From: a bacterium
Lineage (GTDB): Bacteria > Margulisbacteria > Marinamargulisbacteria > SXXA01
Direction: 5' to 3'
Length of the DNA stretch: 10,979 nt
Assembly: GCA_947502965.1 (NCBI GenBank)
Contig: CANNCG010000031.1
Span: 1-10,979, forward strand
Part shown: piece after piece, positions 1 through 6,003 of the stretch
How the letters are laid out: every line of letters begins with the position of its first letter
Numbering within the stretch: the stretch's first letter is position 1
Notes under the pieces: model-generated
Told to the model about the DNA's origin: nothing
The model's input: the letters and a program-made list of their open reading frames with translations, nothing else
Database searches by the model: none
Program-made: the position numbers and the translations under genes

Positions 1-1
1 C

Positions 2-313
2 CGAACGATCAAAACGGGCATGTTAGAAATCCGGCCCGTCTATGTCAGAAAAGAATCCCGAACACGGGGCCATGTCTTGGTGACGATGTTGGCCTATATG
101 ATGGCCCAATCCTTTCAGGCAGCGATTGCGCCGCTGAATCTTACGACAACCGCCGCGTGGGACTACGTTACCCAGCTCCAAACCGTTCGGCTCTCTATCG
201 CCCATGCCACACGCCCACCCGTCAAAAAAATCCAAACGCCGACACCTACCTGCGCCGCCATCTTTGCCGCACTCAATCTCAAAATCCCCAAACTCAGCTT
301 CCCACCTCTGTAG
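2..313 (+). CDS. IS1634-type (IS4 superfamily) transposase, C-terminal part, 5' end outside window
   Basis: The frame is open from the first bases of the window to a TAG at 311-313, so this is the 3' end of a longer gene. The ATG at 20 is internal: residues encoded before it (RTIKTG) belong to the same protein. The stretch LEIRPVYVRKESRTRGH followed by a hydrophobic LVTMLAYMMAQ segment is the conserved C-terminal block of IS1634/IS1549-like DDE transposases, and the tail with IFAALNLKIPKL matches how such proteins end. The DDE residues themselves would lie upstream and cannot be seen, so I cannot tell whether the element is active. Family assignment rests on recalled motif resemblance. Confidence 0.72.
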   Translation, partial: RTIKTGMLEIRPVYVRKESRTRGHVLVTMLAYMMAQSFQAAIAPLNLTTTAAWDYVTQLQTVRLSIAHATRPPVKKIQTPTPTCAAIFAALNLKIPKLSFPPL

Positions 314-335
314 TCTAGAAAAAAAGTTTTTTATT

Positions 336-351
336 GAGGCTATTTAGCCTC
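336..351. terminator. Short palindrome downstream of the transposase, possible weak terminator
   Basis: gaggcta and tagcctc form an inverted repeat separated by two bases, in practice a 5-bp stem with a 6-nt loop. It lies 23 nt after the transposase stop and is flanked by A- and T-rich DNA, but has no uninterrupted T-run directly after it. It may be a weak terminator of the transposase transcript or a structural part of the IS end. Confidence 0.35.
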
Positions 352-426
352 GAAATTTTATAGGAAGATCCGTTTTAGGCCTGAAAAATAGTCCCAAATC
401 ACCTTTTTAAATTTTTGTGCCTAATT

Positions 427-449
427 CTTTCGTTTCGCGACAGCGCCAA
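427..449 (+). repeat. IS-terminal-type repeat, copy 1
   Basis: Read on the minus strand from 449, this is ttggcgctgtcgc, then g, then aaac, g, aaag. The copy at 10799-10820 reads ttggcgctgtcgc, then a, then aaac, aaag. Thirteen consecutive bases are identical, and the match continues with one substitution and one 1-nt indel. Both copies point away from the operon, as expected if each is the outer end of a mobile element. Similarity stops after about 21 nt inside each element, which fits a shared terminal recognition sequence better than a long duplicated segment. Confidence 0.6.
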
Positions 450-489
450 CGGGTATACCTCCTACGAAAGGGGCGATTAACGGGGATCC

Positions 490-507
490 AAAGGGCGCGA
501 GCCCTTT
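490..507 (+). other. 7-bp hairpin with a GCGA (GNRA) tetraloop
   Basis: aaagggc and gccctt(t) pair perfectly around a gcga loop, a very stable RNA fold. It sits 9 nt before the strong terminator at 517-556, with no coding frame around it. Together they could be the 3' portion of a small RNA or of an untranslated 3' region left from a gene interrupted by the IS at the left. No promoter or conserved RNA family was recognised, so only the structure is claimed. Confidence 0.5.
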
Positions 508-516
508 GAGCGCCTC

Positions 517-556
517 GTCATTCGCTCAGCTTTGCTGAGCGAATGACTTTTTTTTT
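517..556 (+). terminator. Strong rho-independent terminator
   Basis: A perfect 14-bp stem (517-530 with 534-547) closes a 3-nt ttt loop and is followed at once by nine T residues (548-556). The orientation stops plus-strand transcripts coming from the left, that is from the IS or from whatever lay upstream before insertion. It means the nine-gene operon needs its own promoter between here and its first start codon. Confidence 0.9.
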
Positions 557-611
557 CGGGGGCTTCGCACCCTGAACCCTCGCCTAGGAAAGGATTCCCA
601 TATTAGTGTCG

Positions 612-640
612 TTGCCCCGAACTGAGAATTTCTGTAATAT
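612..640 (+). promoter_or_regulatory. Candidate sigma-70-type promoter for the operon
   Basis: A -35-like TTGCCC (612-617) and a -10-like TAATAT (635-640) are separated by exactly 17 nt, each matching 4 of 6 consensus bases. Transcription would start near 646-648, leaving a leader of about 55 nt before the ATG at 702. The site lies after the terminator, where a promoter is required. It would place the alternative GTG start at 606 upstream of the transcript, which supports 702 as the true start. Prediction by eye only. Confidence 0.45.
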
Positions 641-686
641 GGTAACCTGCGCGACAGACCCTGTGGCACATATTACATTCACTATT

Positions 687-691
687 AAAGG
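687..691 (+). promoter_or_regulatory. Ribosome binding site deciding the start at 702
   Basis: AAAGG lies 10 nt before the ATG at 702. The competing GTG at 606 has AGGAAAGGA at 586-594 with an 11-nt gap, so the RBS evidence alone does not settle it. The conserved-looking protein begins only after 702, and the promoter candidate lies between the two. Confidence 0.45.
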
Positions 692-701
692 CCAAATCAC
701 C

Positions 702-2534
702 ATGCAACACGTTCATGAGTTCCATATACCCGTGATGGGAACAGGGTTTACCATTGATTCCCCTATAAAAGTAGCCAAATATGGAATTGCTTCTGTGGTT
801 TCTATCGGCGATGATGAGCTTTGTGAAACCATGCGCAAATATTACATGGGTGTTTATGGGTGGGAATATGCGCCCATACGCAAATGGGAGAAAGATTACC
901 GCGCACGTCGTATTACCGGTTATTTGAATTTACTACATCGCATTGTGTCTTTAGAGTTTAGTGCTATCCAAAAGTCAGCCTTTTCTGAAGGCAGTGAAAT
1001 GCAAAAATACTTTGCGCTCTTGCCAGATAATAGCCCGCTCAAAGCGCAGTACACCGCCATGTTGGCATGTGACAATGCCAGCGAAAAAGAAATACAGCAA
1101 GACCTGTTACGTGCCCAAATGATCCCCGGATCTATCGATGTCAACATTATGACCAAATTGGACCGTCAAAACTACGACCAAAATGGGAAGCTCATGTCTG
1201 ACGAAGACTCTGACGCCTTGTCTGCATTACGCGGCTTTGCACACAGTGACTTGGATGCCTCAATTATTTTTTCTGCAGGATTCAATCGCCGATTGTATGC
1301 CTACTTGGAAAAATTTAATGACTTTTTCCCCGATGCAACAGGTCATATACGCAAACGAATTATTCTCAAGGTCTCCGATTATCGCTCATCATTAACCCAA
1401 GGAAAATTTCTCGCCAAAAAAGGGGTTTGGGTTTACGAGCACCGTATCGAATCAGGTCTCAATTGTGGGGGACATGCCTTTGCGACCGACGGACTGCTCA
1501 TGGGTCCGATTTTGGATAATTTCAAAAACAAACGGGATGAATTGGCCAACATGCTCGTGGCCATTTGTAACGAGGCGTTGCAGGCAAGGTCGCGGGTGCT
1601 TTTCTCTAGAACACCCGACATGCGCATCACCGTACAGGGGGGTATAGGCACGGCGAACGAGCAGCGTTTTTTGTTTGAACATTACCACGTCCACGGGACA
1701 GGGTGGGCAACGCCCTTCTTGTTGGTTCCTGAAGCCACCACCTTGGATGATGAAACCCGTGCCCATTTGGCCAAAGCAGAGAAAGATGATCTCTATTTGT
1801 CTGATATTTCGCCCTTGGGGGTTCCGTTTAATACGGTTCGTGGGACCAAAAGCGAAGCGCAGAAACTGGCTCGTATCGCTGACGGAAAGCCAGGCAGCCC
1901 ATGCCCCAAAGGCTATCTGGTGTCCAATTTGGAATTTACAAAAAAACCTATTTGCTCAGCGGCAACGACCTTCCAAAAACGGAAATTGGCCCAAGTAGAA
2001 GCGGTCGTGGCTAACGATCCACACCTCGCCAGTATTTCAGAAGGCGTAGTAGGAAAAGCATGTCTGTGTGAAGATTTGGCCGCCGGGGCCTTAATTGCGT
2101 ATGGCATTGAAAACAAGCGCCCCCGTATGACGGCAGTCTGTCCTGGCCCCAATTTGGCTTATTTTTCGAACATTGTCTCTTTGGCCGATATGGTGGGGCA
2201 TATTTATGGACGGGTAAATCTCCTCAATGCCACCTACAGATCCAATCTGTTTATCAATGAATTGGCCATGTATATTCAGTATTTGAGAAAAGAAATTCAG
2301 AAATCATTGCCCGTCGTCAGTGAAAAACAAGTACGCTATTTTCAAGAATTTCGTGCCAATTTGAATGAGGGAATCCAATACTACAAAGGGCTTGTCCCCA
2401 AATTTGTTTTGGAATCCAAAAAATACCACGAAACTATGAGGGAAGAACTGCTGCGTTTCCAAGCTGATCTTGACCGTATCTTTGTACAAGAGTTCCCGAC
2501 TATTTTTGCAGAATATCAAGGCGCCGCCTCCTAA
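702..2534 (+). CDS. Conserved protein of unknown function, nitronate monooxygenase/FabK-like TIM-barrel features
   Basis: About 610 aa, with no signal peptide and no membrane segment, so probably cytosolic. I recall similar proteins in other bacteria only as hypothetical. The N-terminus (FHIPVMGTGFTIDSPIKVAKYGIASVVS, residues 7-34, quoted in part) resembles the first strand and loop of FMN-dependent TIM barrels such as nitronate monooxygenase. GLNCGGHAFATDG (253-264 region) and VQGGIGT (311-317), followed by GTGWATPFLLVPEAT (332-346), parallel the catalytic GGH and phosphate-binding GGI-type loops of that fold. A C-terminal region carries clustered cysteines: SPCPKG (C401), PIC (C418), KACLC (C454, C456) and CPGPNLAYF (C480). 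The tail (about 500-605) is helical and charged. The start at 702 is preferred over GTG 606, which would add 32 atypical residues. It is the first gene of the operon, and its TAA abuts the next ATG. Flavin binding is inference. Confidence 0.85.
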   Translation: MQHVHEFHIPVMGTGFTIDSPIKVAKYGIASVVSIGDDELCETMRKYYMGVYGWEYAPIRKWEKDYRARRITGYLNLLHRIVSLEFSAIQKSAFSEGSEMQKYFALLPDNSPLKAQYTAMLACDNASEKEIQQDLLRAQMIPGSIDVNIMTKLDRQNYDQNGKLMSDEDSDALSALRGFAHSDLDASIIFSAGFNRRLYAYLEKFNDFFPDATGHIRKRIILKVSDYRSSLTQGKFLAKKGVWVYEHRIESGLNCGGHAFATDGLLMGPILDNFKNKRDELANMLVAICNEALQARSRVLFSRTPDMRITVQGGIGTANEQRFLFEHYHVHGTGWATPFLLVPEATTLDDETRAHLAKAEKDDLYLSDISPLGVPFNTVRGTKSEAQKLARIADGKPGSPCPKGYLVSNLEFTKKPICSAATTFQKRKLAQVEAVVANDPHLASISEGVVGKACLCEDLAAGALIAYGIENKRPRMTAVCPGPNLAYFSNIVSLADMVGHIYGRVNLLNATYRSNLFINELAMYIQYLRKEIQKSLPVVSEKQVRYFQEFRANLNEGIQYYKGLVPKFVLESKKYHETMREELLRFQADLDRIFVQEFPTIFAEYQGAAS

Positions 2535-3059
2535 ATGAGATCTTCCAAGTTTTTATTGCCAGCCGCTGTCGGTGTTTTGGTCATCGGGTTTGCCGTGTTT
2601 ATTGCGGCAAGATCCTTTCAGTTTCCCAATTTGCAATCACGGCCTACAAAGGGCATCGAGATTGTTTCCGCACCCTTGCAGATCTCTGGTGTCGGTAAAT
2701 CCCTTACCCTATCTTCCTTCAAAGGCAACGTTATTGTACTGAATTTTTGGGCGACCTGGTGTCCGCCTTGTGTGGCTGAAATGCCCCACTTTGTGGGCAT
2801 TTCGAATGCCTATCCCAACGATGTTGTGGTGATAGGCATTTCCTTGGACGAAACCTCAGATGAGGTTCTCCCCTTCCTGAAAAAATATAAAATCACCTAT
2901 CCCGTCGGTATGATGAATGCGGGCTTTGAGGAAACATTTGGAACATTGCCTGGGATTCCAGCCACGTTTATTCTCGACAGACAGATGCGAATTGTGAAAC
3001 GCGTGGTGGGGTATCAGAGCTTCACCGATATAGATGCGTTGATCAAGCCCTATTTATAG
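2535..3059 (+). CDS. Membrane-anchored thioredoxin-like thiol-disulfide oxidoreductase (TlpA/ResA family)
   Basis: A 174-aa protein with an N-terminal hydrophobic segment (about residues 6-25, after positively charged MRSSK), which acts as a signal anchor and places the rest in the periplasm. The thioredoxin fold follows: NFWATWCPPC holds the redox motif CPPC (76-79), and the cis-proline loop is GIPATF (P142). Family members reduce or oxidise periplasmic cysteines, for example during cytochrome c maturation, but no ccm/res genes are in view, so the partner is unknown. The gene starts at the base after the upstream TAA (TAAATG), suggesting translational coupling. There is only a distant AAGG (2518-2521). 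A Cys-rich protein lies just upstream, but that protein looks cytosolic, so a direct partnership is doubtful. Confidence 0.9.
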   Translation: MRSSKFLLPAAVGVLVIGFAVFIAARSFQFPNLQSRPTKGIEIVSAPLQISGVGKSLTLSSFKGNVIVLNFWATWCPPCVAEMPHFVGISNAYPNDVVVIGISLDETSDEVLPFLKKYKITYPVGMMNAGFEETFGTLPGIPATFILDRQMRIVKRVVGYQSFTDIDALIKPYL

Positions 3060-3063
3060 GACC

Positions 3064-3642
3064 GTGTCGTCACCTCTCACCAACATCTCGGCTGACTTTG
3101 TATTTGGGAAGCTCTTTATCGGTATTCTCTGTCGCCCCGAAGTCCAGATACCGGATCTCCTGGCACGGATGGTTGCTGTTTATGGCCATGTCCAGCCCTT
3201 GGGTGCCGAATTCCCACGTTTTTTTCCGTTTGAACACACCGATTATTATCAAGAAGAAATGGGGCCCCATTTAAAACGCTTTTTTATCTCTGTAGACCAG
3301 CTCTATGACCCACAGCAACTTTCTGACGCCAAGCATAAAAGTATTCTGATAGAAAATAGCTATAAAGAGGGTCAATGCCGACAAGTGAATCTGGATCCTG
3401 GTATTCTTTTTTTGCACAATGTCATTTTGCTTTCTACCAAAAATTTCGCACACAGAATTCCCTTGTCTGCTGGGATCTATGCAGAAGTAACCCTGATTTA
3501 TCAGAAAAGAAAATGGGAATGCTTGCCATGGACATTTCCTGATTACAAAACAACGGGCTATCAGGATCTATTTTCTGAAATGAGACGTCACTATCACGCC
3601 CAATTGGCATACCCAAAAGGAAAAACCCATGACCACACCTAA
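3064..3642 (+). CDS. DUF4416 family protein
   Basis: A 192-aa protein starting at GTG with only a poor ribosome site, 4 nt after the previous stop, so probably coupled. The family landmarks are present in order: GKLFIGIL (15-22), PFEHTDYYQEEMG (55-67), the basic R72, NLDPG (109-113), STKNFAHRI (124-132), GIYAEVTL (137-144) and PWTFPDY (155-161). DUF4416 has no established biochemical function to my knowledge. The conserved His, Asp, Glu, Lys and Arg residues would suit an enzyme or ligand-binding protein. There is no signal peptide. The last 14 nt overlap the following glycosidase gene, an arrangement that suggests the two are made together. Length is normal for the family. Confidence 0.88.
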   Translation: MSSPLTNISADFVFGKLFIGILCRPEVQIPDLLARMVAVYGHVQPLGAEFPRFFPFEHTDYYQEEMGPHLKRFFISVDQLYDPQQLSDAKHKSILIENSYKEGQCRQVNLDPGILFLHNVILLSTKNFAHRIPLSAGIYAEVTLIYQKRKWECLPWTFPDYKTTGYQDLFSEMRRHYHAQLAYPKGKTHDHT

Positions 3643-4819
3643 CGAAACCCGCGATACCTTTCTCAATCAGCTCGGGCCCCATGTTTCGAAAGCCTACGAC
3701 ATGGCGGTGAAAACCTTGAAAAACCGTTATTCAGACTTGGGAATTTTGGCAGGAAATGGGCATTTTTCAGATTTGTGGGCACGCGATTTTGCCTTTGCCG
3801 GGTGGGGGGCTTTGCAGCTCGGAGACTATAATGTTGTGCGTAATGGATTGGAGACCTTGATCTCGCATATGGGGCCTGACGGACAGGTTCCCTTACGGGT
3901 AGGTCAGCCTATTTTTATACTCAAATACTTGGGTTTTGATGCCAACCCACCCAAGCCCCGCTATAAAGAAGACAAAGGCATTTCCATCTCTATCGACAAC
4001 AATGCCTTACTGGTGATTTTGGCGGAACAGTATGTCTCAATTTCCAACGATCAAGCTTTTTTAGAAAAAAACATAGACAGTCTCAAGCAAATTCTGGCCT
4101 GGAATTATCTCCAAGATCAAGATGATGATAATTTGATCGAAGAAGGCCACTATGCGGGGTGGGCAGACAGTCTCAAAAAACATGGTAACGTCTTGTATAC
4201 CAATGTCTTGCACTACCAAGCCACGCGGGTTTATGCCCAGTTGGTGAGGCGACTCGGGCGTGATGAGGAATCCCAATACTATCATAATCTTGCAGACAAA
4301 ATTTCAGATGCCATTAACATTCATTTTTGGAATGGACACTATTATATAGACTGGATTTCAGGAAAAGAACGTCAGGAGACTTTTTCTACTGACGGCAATT
4401 TGTTGGCCATCTTGTACGGCGTGGCCTCCACAGAACGGGTCAAACGCATACAACGGTGCTTGGTCGAATTTCAACTCGACAAAGGCTACACCACGGGCAC
4501 CAATTATCCCAAATATCGGCCACGACATATTTATTTTCCTTTTTTTCTGATCAATATGCAGGATTATCACAATGGGCTGGAGTGGTTATGGTTGGGATGC
4601 CTGGACATCGTCTGTAAATGGCAGCATGGTCAAAAACGTGAAGCCCTCGAACACGTGAGTGCTTTGTCCGAAAAAATAGTGACCTATGGCGGCGTATACG
4701 AGGTCTATGACCAAGGTATTCCGGTGAAACGCCTTTTTTACCGTAGCGAAGAGTTTTTTGCGTGGTCATCAGGGATGTTTCTCTGGATGGTCCTCGAAAT
4801 AGAAAAGGAAACCGCATGA
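3629..4819 (+). CDS. (alpha/alpha)6-barrel glycoside hydrolase, amylo-alpha-1,6-glucosidase/GH100-like
   Basis: A 396-aa protein, no signal peptide, so likely cytosolic. The start ATG at 3629 has AAGG (3617-3620) at 8 nt and overlaps the DUF4416 gene by 14 nt. Motifs fit the six-hairpin toroid of debranching enzymes and neutral invertases: FSDLWARDFAFAGWG (46-60), DGQVPLRV (84-91), EEGHYAGWADS (171-181), FSTDGNLLAILYG (252-264), QDYHNGLEWLWLG (311-323), and GGVYEVYD (354-361) with EEFFAWSSGMFLWM (374-387). The acidic residues in EEGHYAGWADS and near EEFFAW are the candidate catalytic acid and base, by analogy. The substrate may be a glucan branch, sucrose or another glycoside; the sequence does not decide. 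It is a single-domain form, shorter than eukaryotic or two-domain debranching enzymes. Its TGA overlaps the lpxB start (ATGA). Confidence 0.78.
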   Translation: MTTPNETRDTFLNQLGPHVSKAYDMAVKTLKNRYSDLGILAGNGHFSDLWARDFAFAGWGALQLGDYNVVRNGLETLISHMGPDGQVPLRVGQPIFILKYLGFDANPPKPRYKEDKGISISIDNNALLVILAEQYVSISNDQAFLEKNIDSLKQILAWNYLQDQDDDNLIEEGHYAGWADSLKKHGNVLYTNVLHYQATRVYAQLVRRLGRDEESQYYHNLADKISDAINIHFWNGHYYIDWISGKERQETFSTDGNLLAILYGVASTERVKRIQRCLVEFQLDKGYTTGTNYPKYRPRHIYFPFFLINMQDYHNGLEWLWLGCLDIVCKWQHGQKREALEHVSALSEKIVTYGGVYEVYDQGIPVKRLFYRSEEFFAWSSGMFLWMVLEIEKETA

Positions 4820-6000
4820 TGCGTTTTTTTTTGAGCGCAGGCGAGATTTCGGGAGACCGCTATGGTGCAGCCCTGGTCTCCGCGCTAAAGCATGTGGCGT
4901 CTCAACGCGCAGTGTCTGAACCCAGATTTGTGGGGATGGGTGGCCATCACATGCGTGCCGTTGGCGTCGATCTGAAATGGGATGTCAGTGACATGAGCAC
5001 CATCGGATTTATAGAGCCGCTCAAATACATCCCCCGTTTTTGGCGTACCTATCGTGAGATCAAAGCCTACCTCACTGAAACACGTCCTGATATCGTGATT
5101 CCTATTGATTTTCAGGGATTTAATATGGCAATTTGCCGTGTGGCCGTGTCCTTGGGAATCCCTGTCTTCTATTATATTGGGCCTCAGTTTTGGCAGTGGG
5201 GAAAAGCCTCCCAAGCCAAAGCCTATCTGGCCATGAATTGTCGTACGGTTACTATTTTCGAAGAAGAACAGGCCTATTATCGCAACATGGGTGCAACCCC
5301 AGTCTACATAGGCCATCCCTTGGTGGACCTTCTGCGAGACCATCACGCACATAAAGCCATGCCGAAAGCGCCCTTTGATCTGGGCTTATTCCCAGGGTCT
5401 CGACCTCAGGAAATGGCCCACACTGCGCCGCTTCTTTTTGCCGCTGCGGCAGCCTTGCAGCGACAGCCAAGCTGTAACGAAAACGTGACTCAGGTACCAA
5501 CTGTCAGTATTTCTGTGTCCAATCCCAGATATACCGCGCCGTTATCCGCCTTGGCGGCCACATCAGGGTTGCAAAACTATCGCCTGGTGCCCGGCGTACC
5601 TGGCGAGCTATTGTCCAAATGTGATTTGGCATTGGCCACATCGGGTACGATGACCCTTGAGCTGGCCTTGTCCGGGGTTCCCTTGGTGAGTGTATATCGC
5701 TTTCATCCCATCTCTTATCGCATTGCCAAATGGCTTATCGGAAAAAAAATAAAAGCCATGGGTCACTTTTCTTTGCCCAACCTCATGCTAAAAACCCGTC
5801 TTGTTCCAGAATTTTTGCAAGAGGAGGCGTCGGTAGCGGCCATTGTCGCCGCCGCAGAAAACCTCTTAACAAACAGAGACGCACACGCCACAATACAGAC
5901 AGGCTACGCCAAGCTCAGAGAACGCTTGGGATCTGGTGGTGCAACGATGCGTGCCGCCAATGAGATTTTTCAGTATTTACAATTTAGAAATAAAGGATAG
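4816..6000 (+). CDS. lpxB: Lipid-A-disaccharide synthase
   Basis: A 394-aa GT19 glycosyltransferase of usual family length. It joins lipid X to UDP-2,3-diacylglucosamine to form the lipid A disaccharide at the inner face of the inner membrane. Seen: FFLSAGEISGDRYGA (4-18), FVGMGGHHMRAVGV (38-51), MSTIGFIEPL (60-69), VIPIDFQGFNM (94-104), YYIGPQFWQWG (119-129), VYIGHPLV (163-170), LGLFPGSRPQE (189-199), and the donor-site block LATSGTMTLELALSGVPLVSVYR (273-295, quoted in part), then FSLPNLML and VPEFLQEEA. The start overlaps the previous stop as ATGA, and AAGGAA (4805-4810) is 5 nt upstream. ATG 4819 is an equally possible start one codon later. A longer frame from 4762 is rejected because it would run inside the glycosidase. 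No other lpx genes are in view. Confidence 0.96.
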   Translation: MMRFFLSAGEISGDRYGAALVSALKHVASQRAVSEPRFVGMGGHHMRAVGVDLKWDVSDMSTIGFIEPLKYIPRFWRTYREIKAYLTETRPDIVIPIDFQGFNMAICRVAVSLGIPVFYYIGPQFWQWGKASQAKAYLAMNCRTVTIFEEEQAYYRNMGATPVYIGHPLVDLLRDHHAHKAMPKAPFDLGLFPGSRPQEMAHTAPLLFAAAAALQRQPSCNENVTQVPTVSISVSNPRYTAPLSALAATSGLQNYRLVPGVPGELLSKCDLALATSGTMTLELALSGVPLVSVYRFHPISYRIAKWLIGKKIKAMGHFSLPNLMLKTRLVPEFLQEEASVAAIVAAAENLLTNRDAHATIQTGYAKLRERLGSGGATMRAANEIFQYLQFRNKG

Positions 6001-6003
6001 GTT

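Larger units (their letters stand above)
1..447 (+). mobile_element. Right end of an insertion sequence (probable IS1634-type)
   Basis: This covers the transposase 3' end and about 134 bp of AT-rich non-coding DNA ending at gcgacagcgcc (437-447). The boundary is inferred because the outermost bases, read inward from 447, are ggcgctgtcgcgaaac, nearly the same as the inward-reading bases at 10801 next to an IS66-type transposase. The shape ggcNctgtNgcaaa resembles terminal inverted repeats of several IS families. The other end and any target duplication lie outside the window, so the boundary is provisional. Confidence 0.5.
448..701. other. Non-coding region between IS end and operon
   Basis: Between the IS end and the first gene there is no convincing coding frame. 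The stretch holds the GNRA hairpin (490-507), the strong terminator (517-556), a weaker imperfect hairpin at about 554-576, and the promoter candidate (612-640). A perfect 8-bp palindrome, ggtatacc, lies at 452-459. The remainder shows nothing I can assign. Confidence 0.6.

Noticed and set aside
557..600. tRNA or tmRNA 3' end suggested by the CCTGAACCCT and GGATTCCC strings after the terminator
   Set aside because: No T-arm, acceptor stem or anticodon arm can be folded on either strand.
664..678. TGGCAC resembling the -24 half of a sigma-54 promoter before the first gene, tempting because rpoN is in the operon
   Set aside because: The -12 GC is absent at the required 10-nt distance (the bases there are AT), so it is only half a site.
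606..701. GTG start at 606 extending the first gene by 32 codons
   Set aside because: The extra residues look unlike a conserved N-terminus, the promoter candidate lies within them, and ATG 702 with AAAGG begins exactly at the barrel-like sequence. It is not fully excluded.
1062..1080. Inverted repeat tggcat/atgcca as a possible operator or terminator
   Set aside because: It sits in the middle of a coding region with no T-run and is short enough to arise by chance.
3161..3176. TGGCAC followed by TTGC, another sigma-54-like sequence
   Set aside because: GG-to-GC spacing is 11 rather than 10, and it lies inside the DUF4416 coding region with no gene start just downstream.
4762..4815. Upstream start for lpxB at 4762
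   Set aside because: It would extend lpxB into the glycosidase gene; the ATGA junction at 4816 with AAGGAA and the canonical FFLSAGEISGD N-terminus are a better fit.
4885..5352. 155-codon open frame on the minus strand inside lpxB
   Set aside because: It lies wholly opposite a clear lpxB, has no recognisable motif, and matches what antisense shadows of real genes look like.
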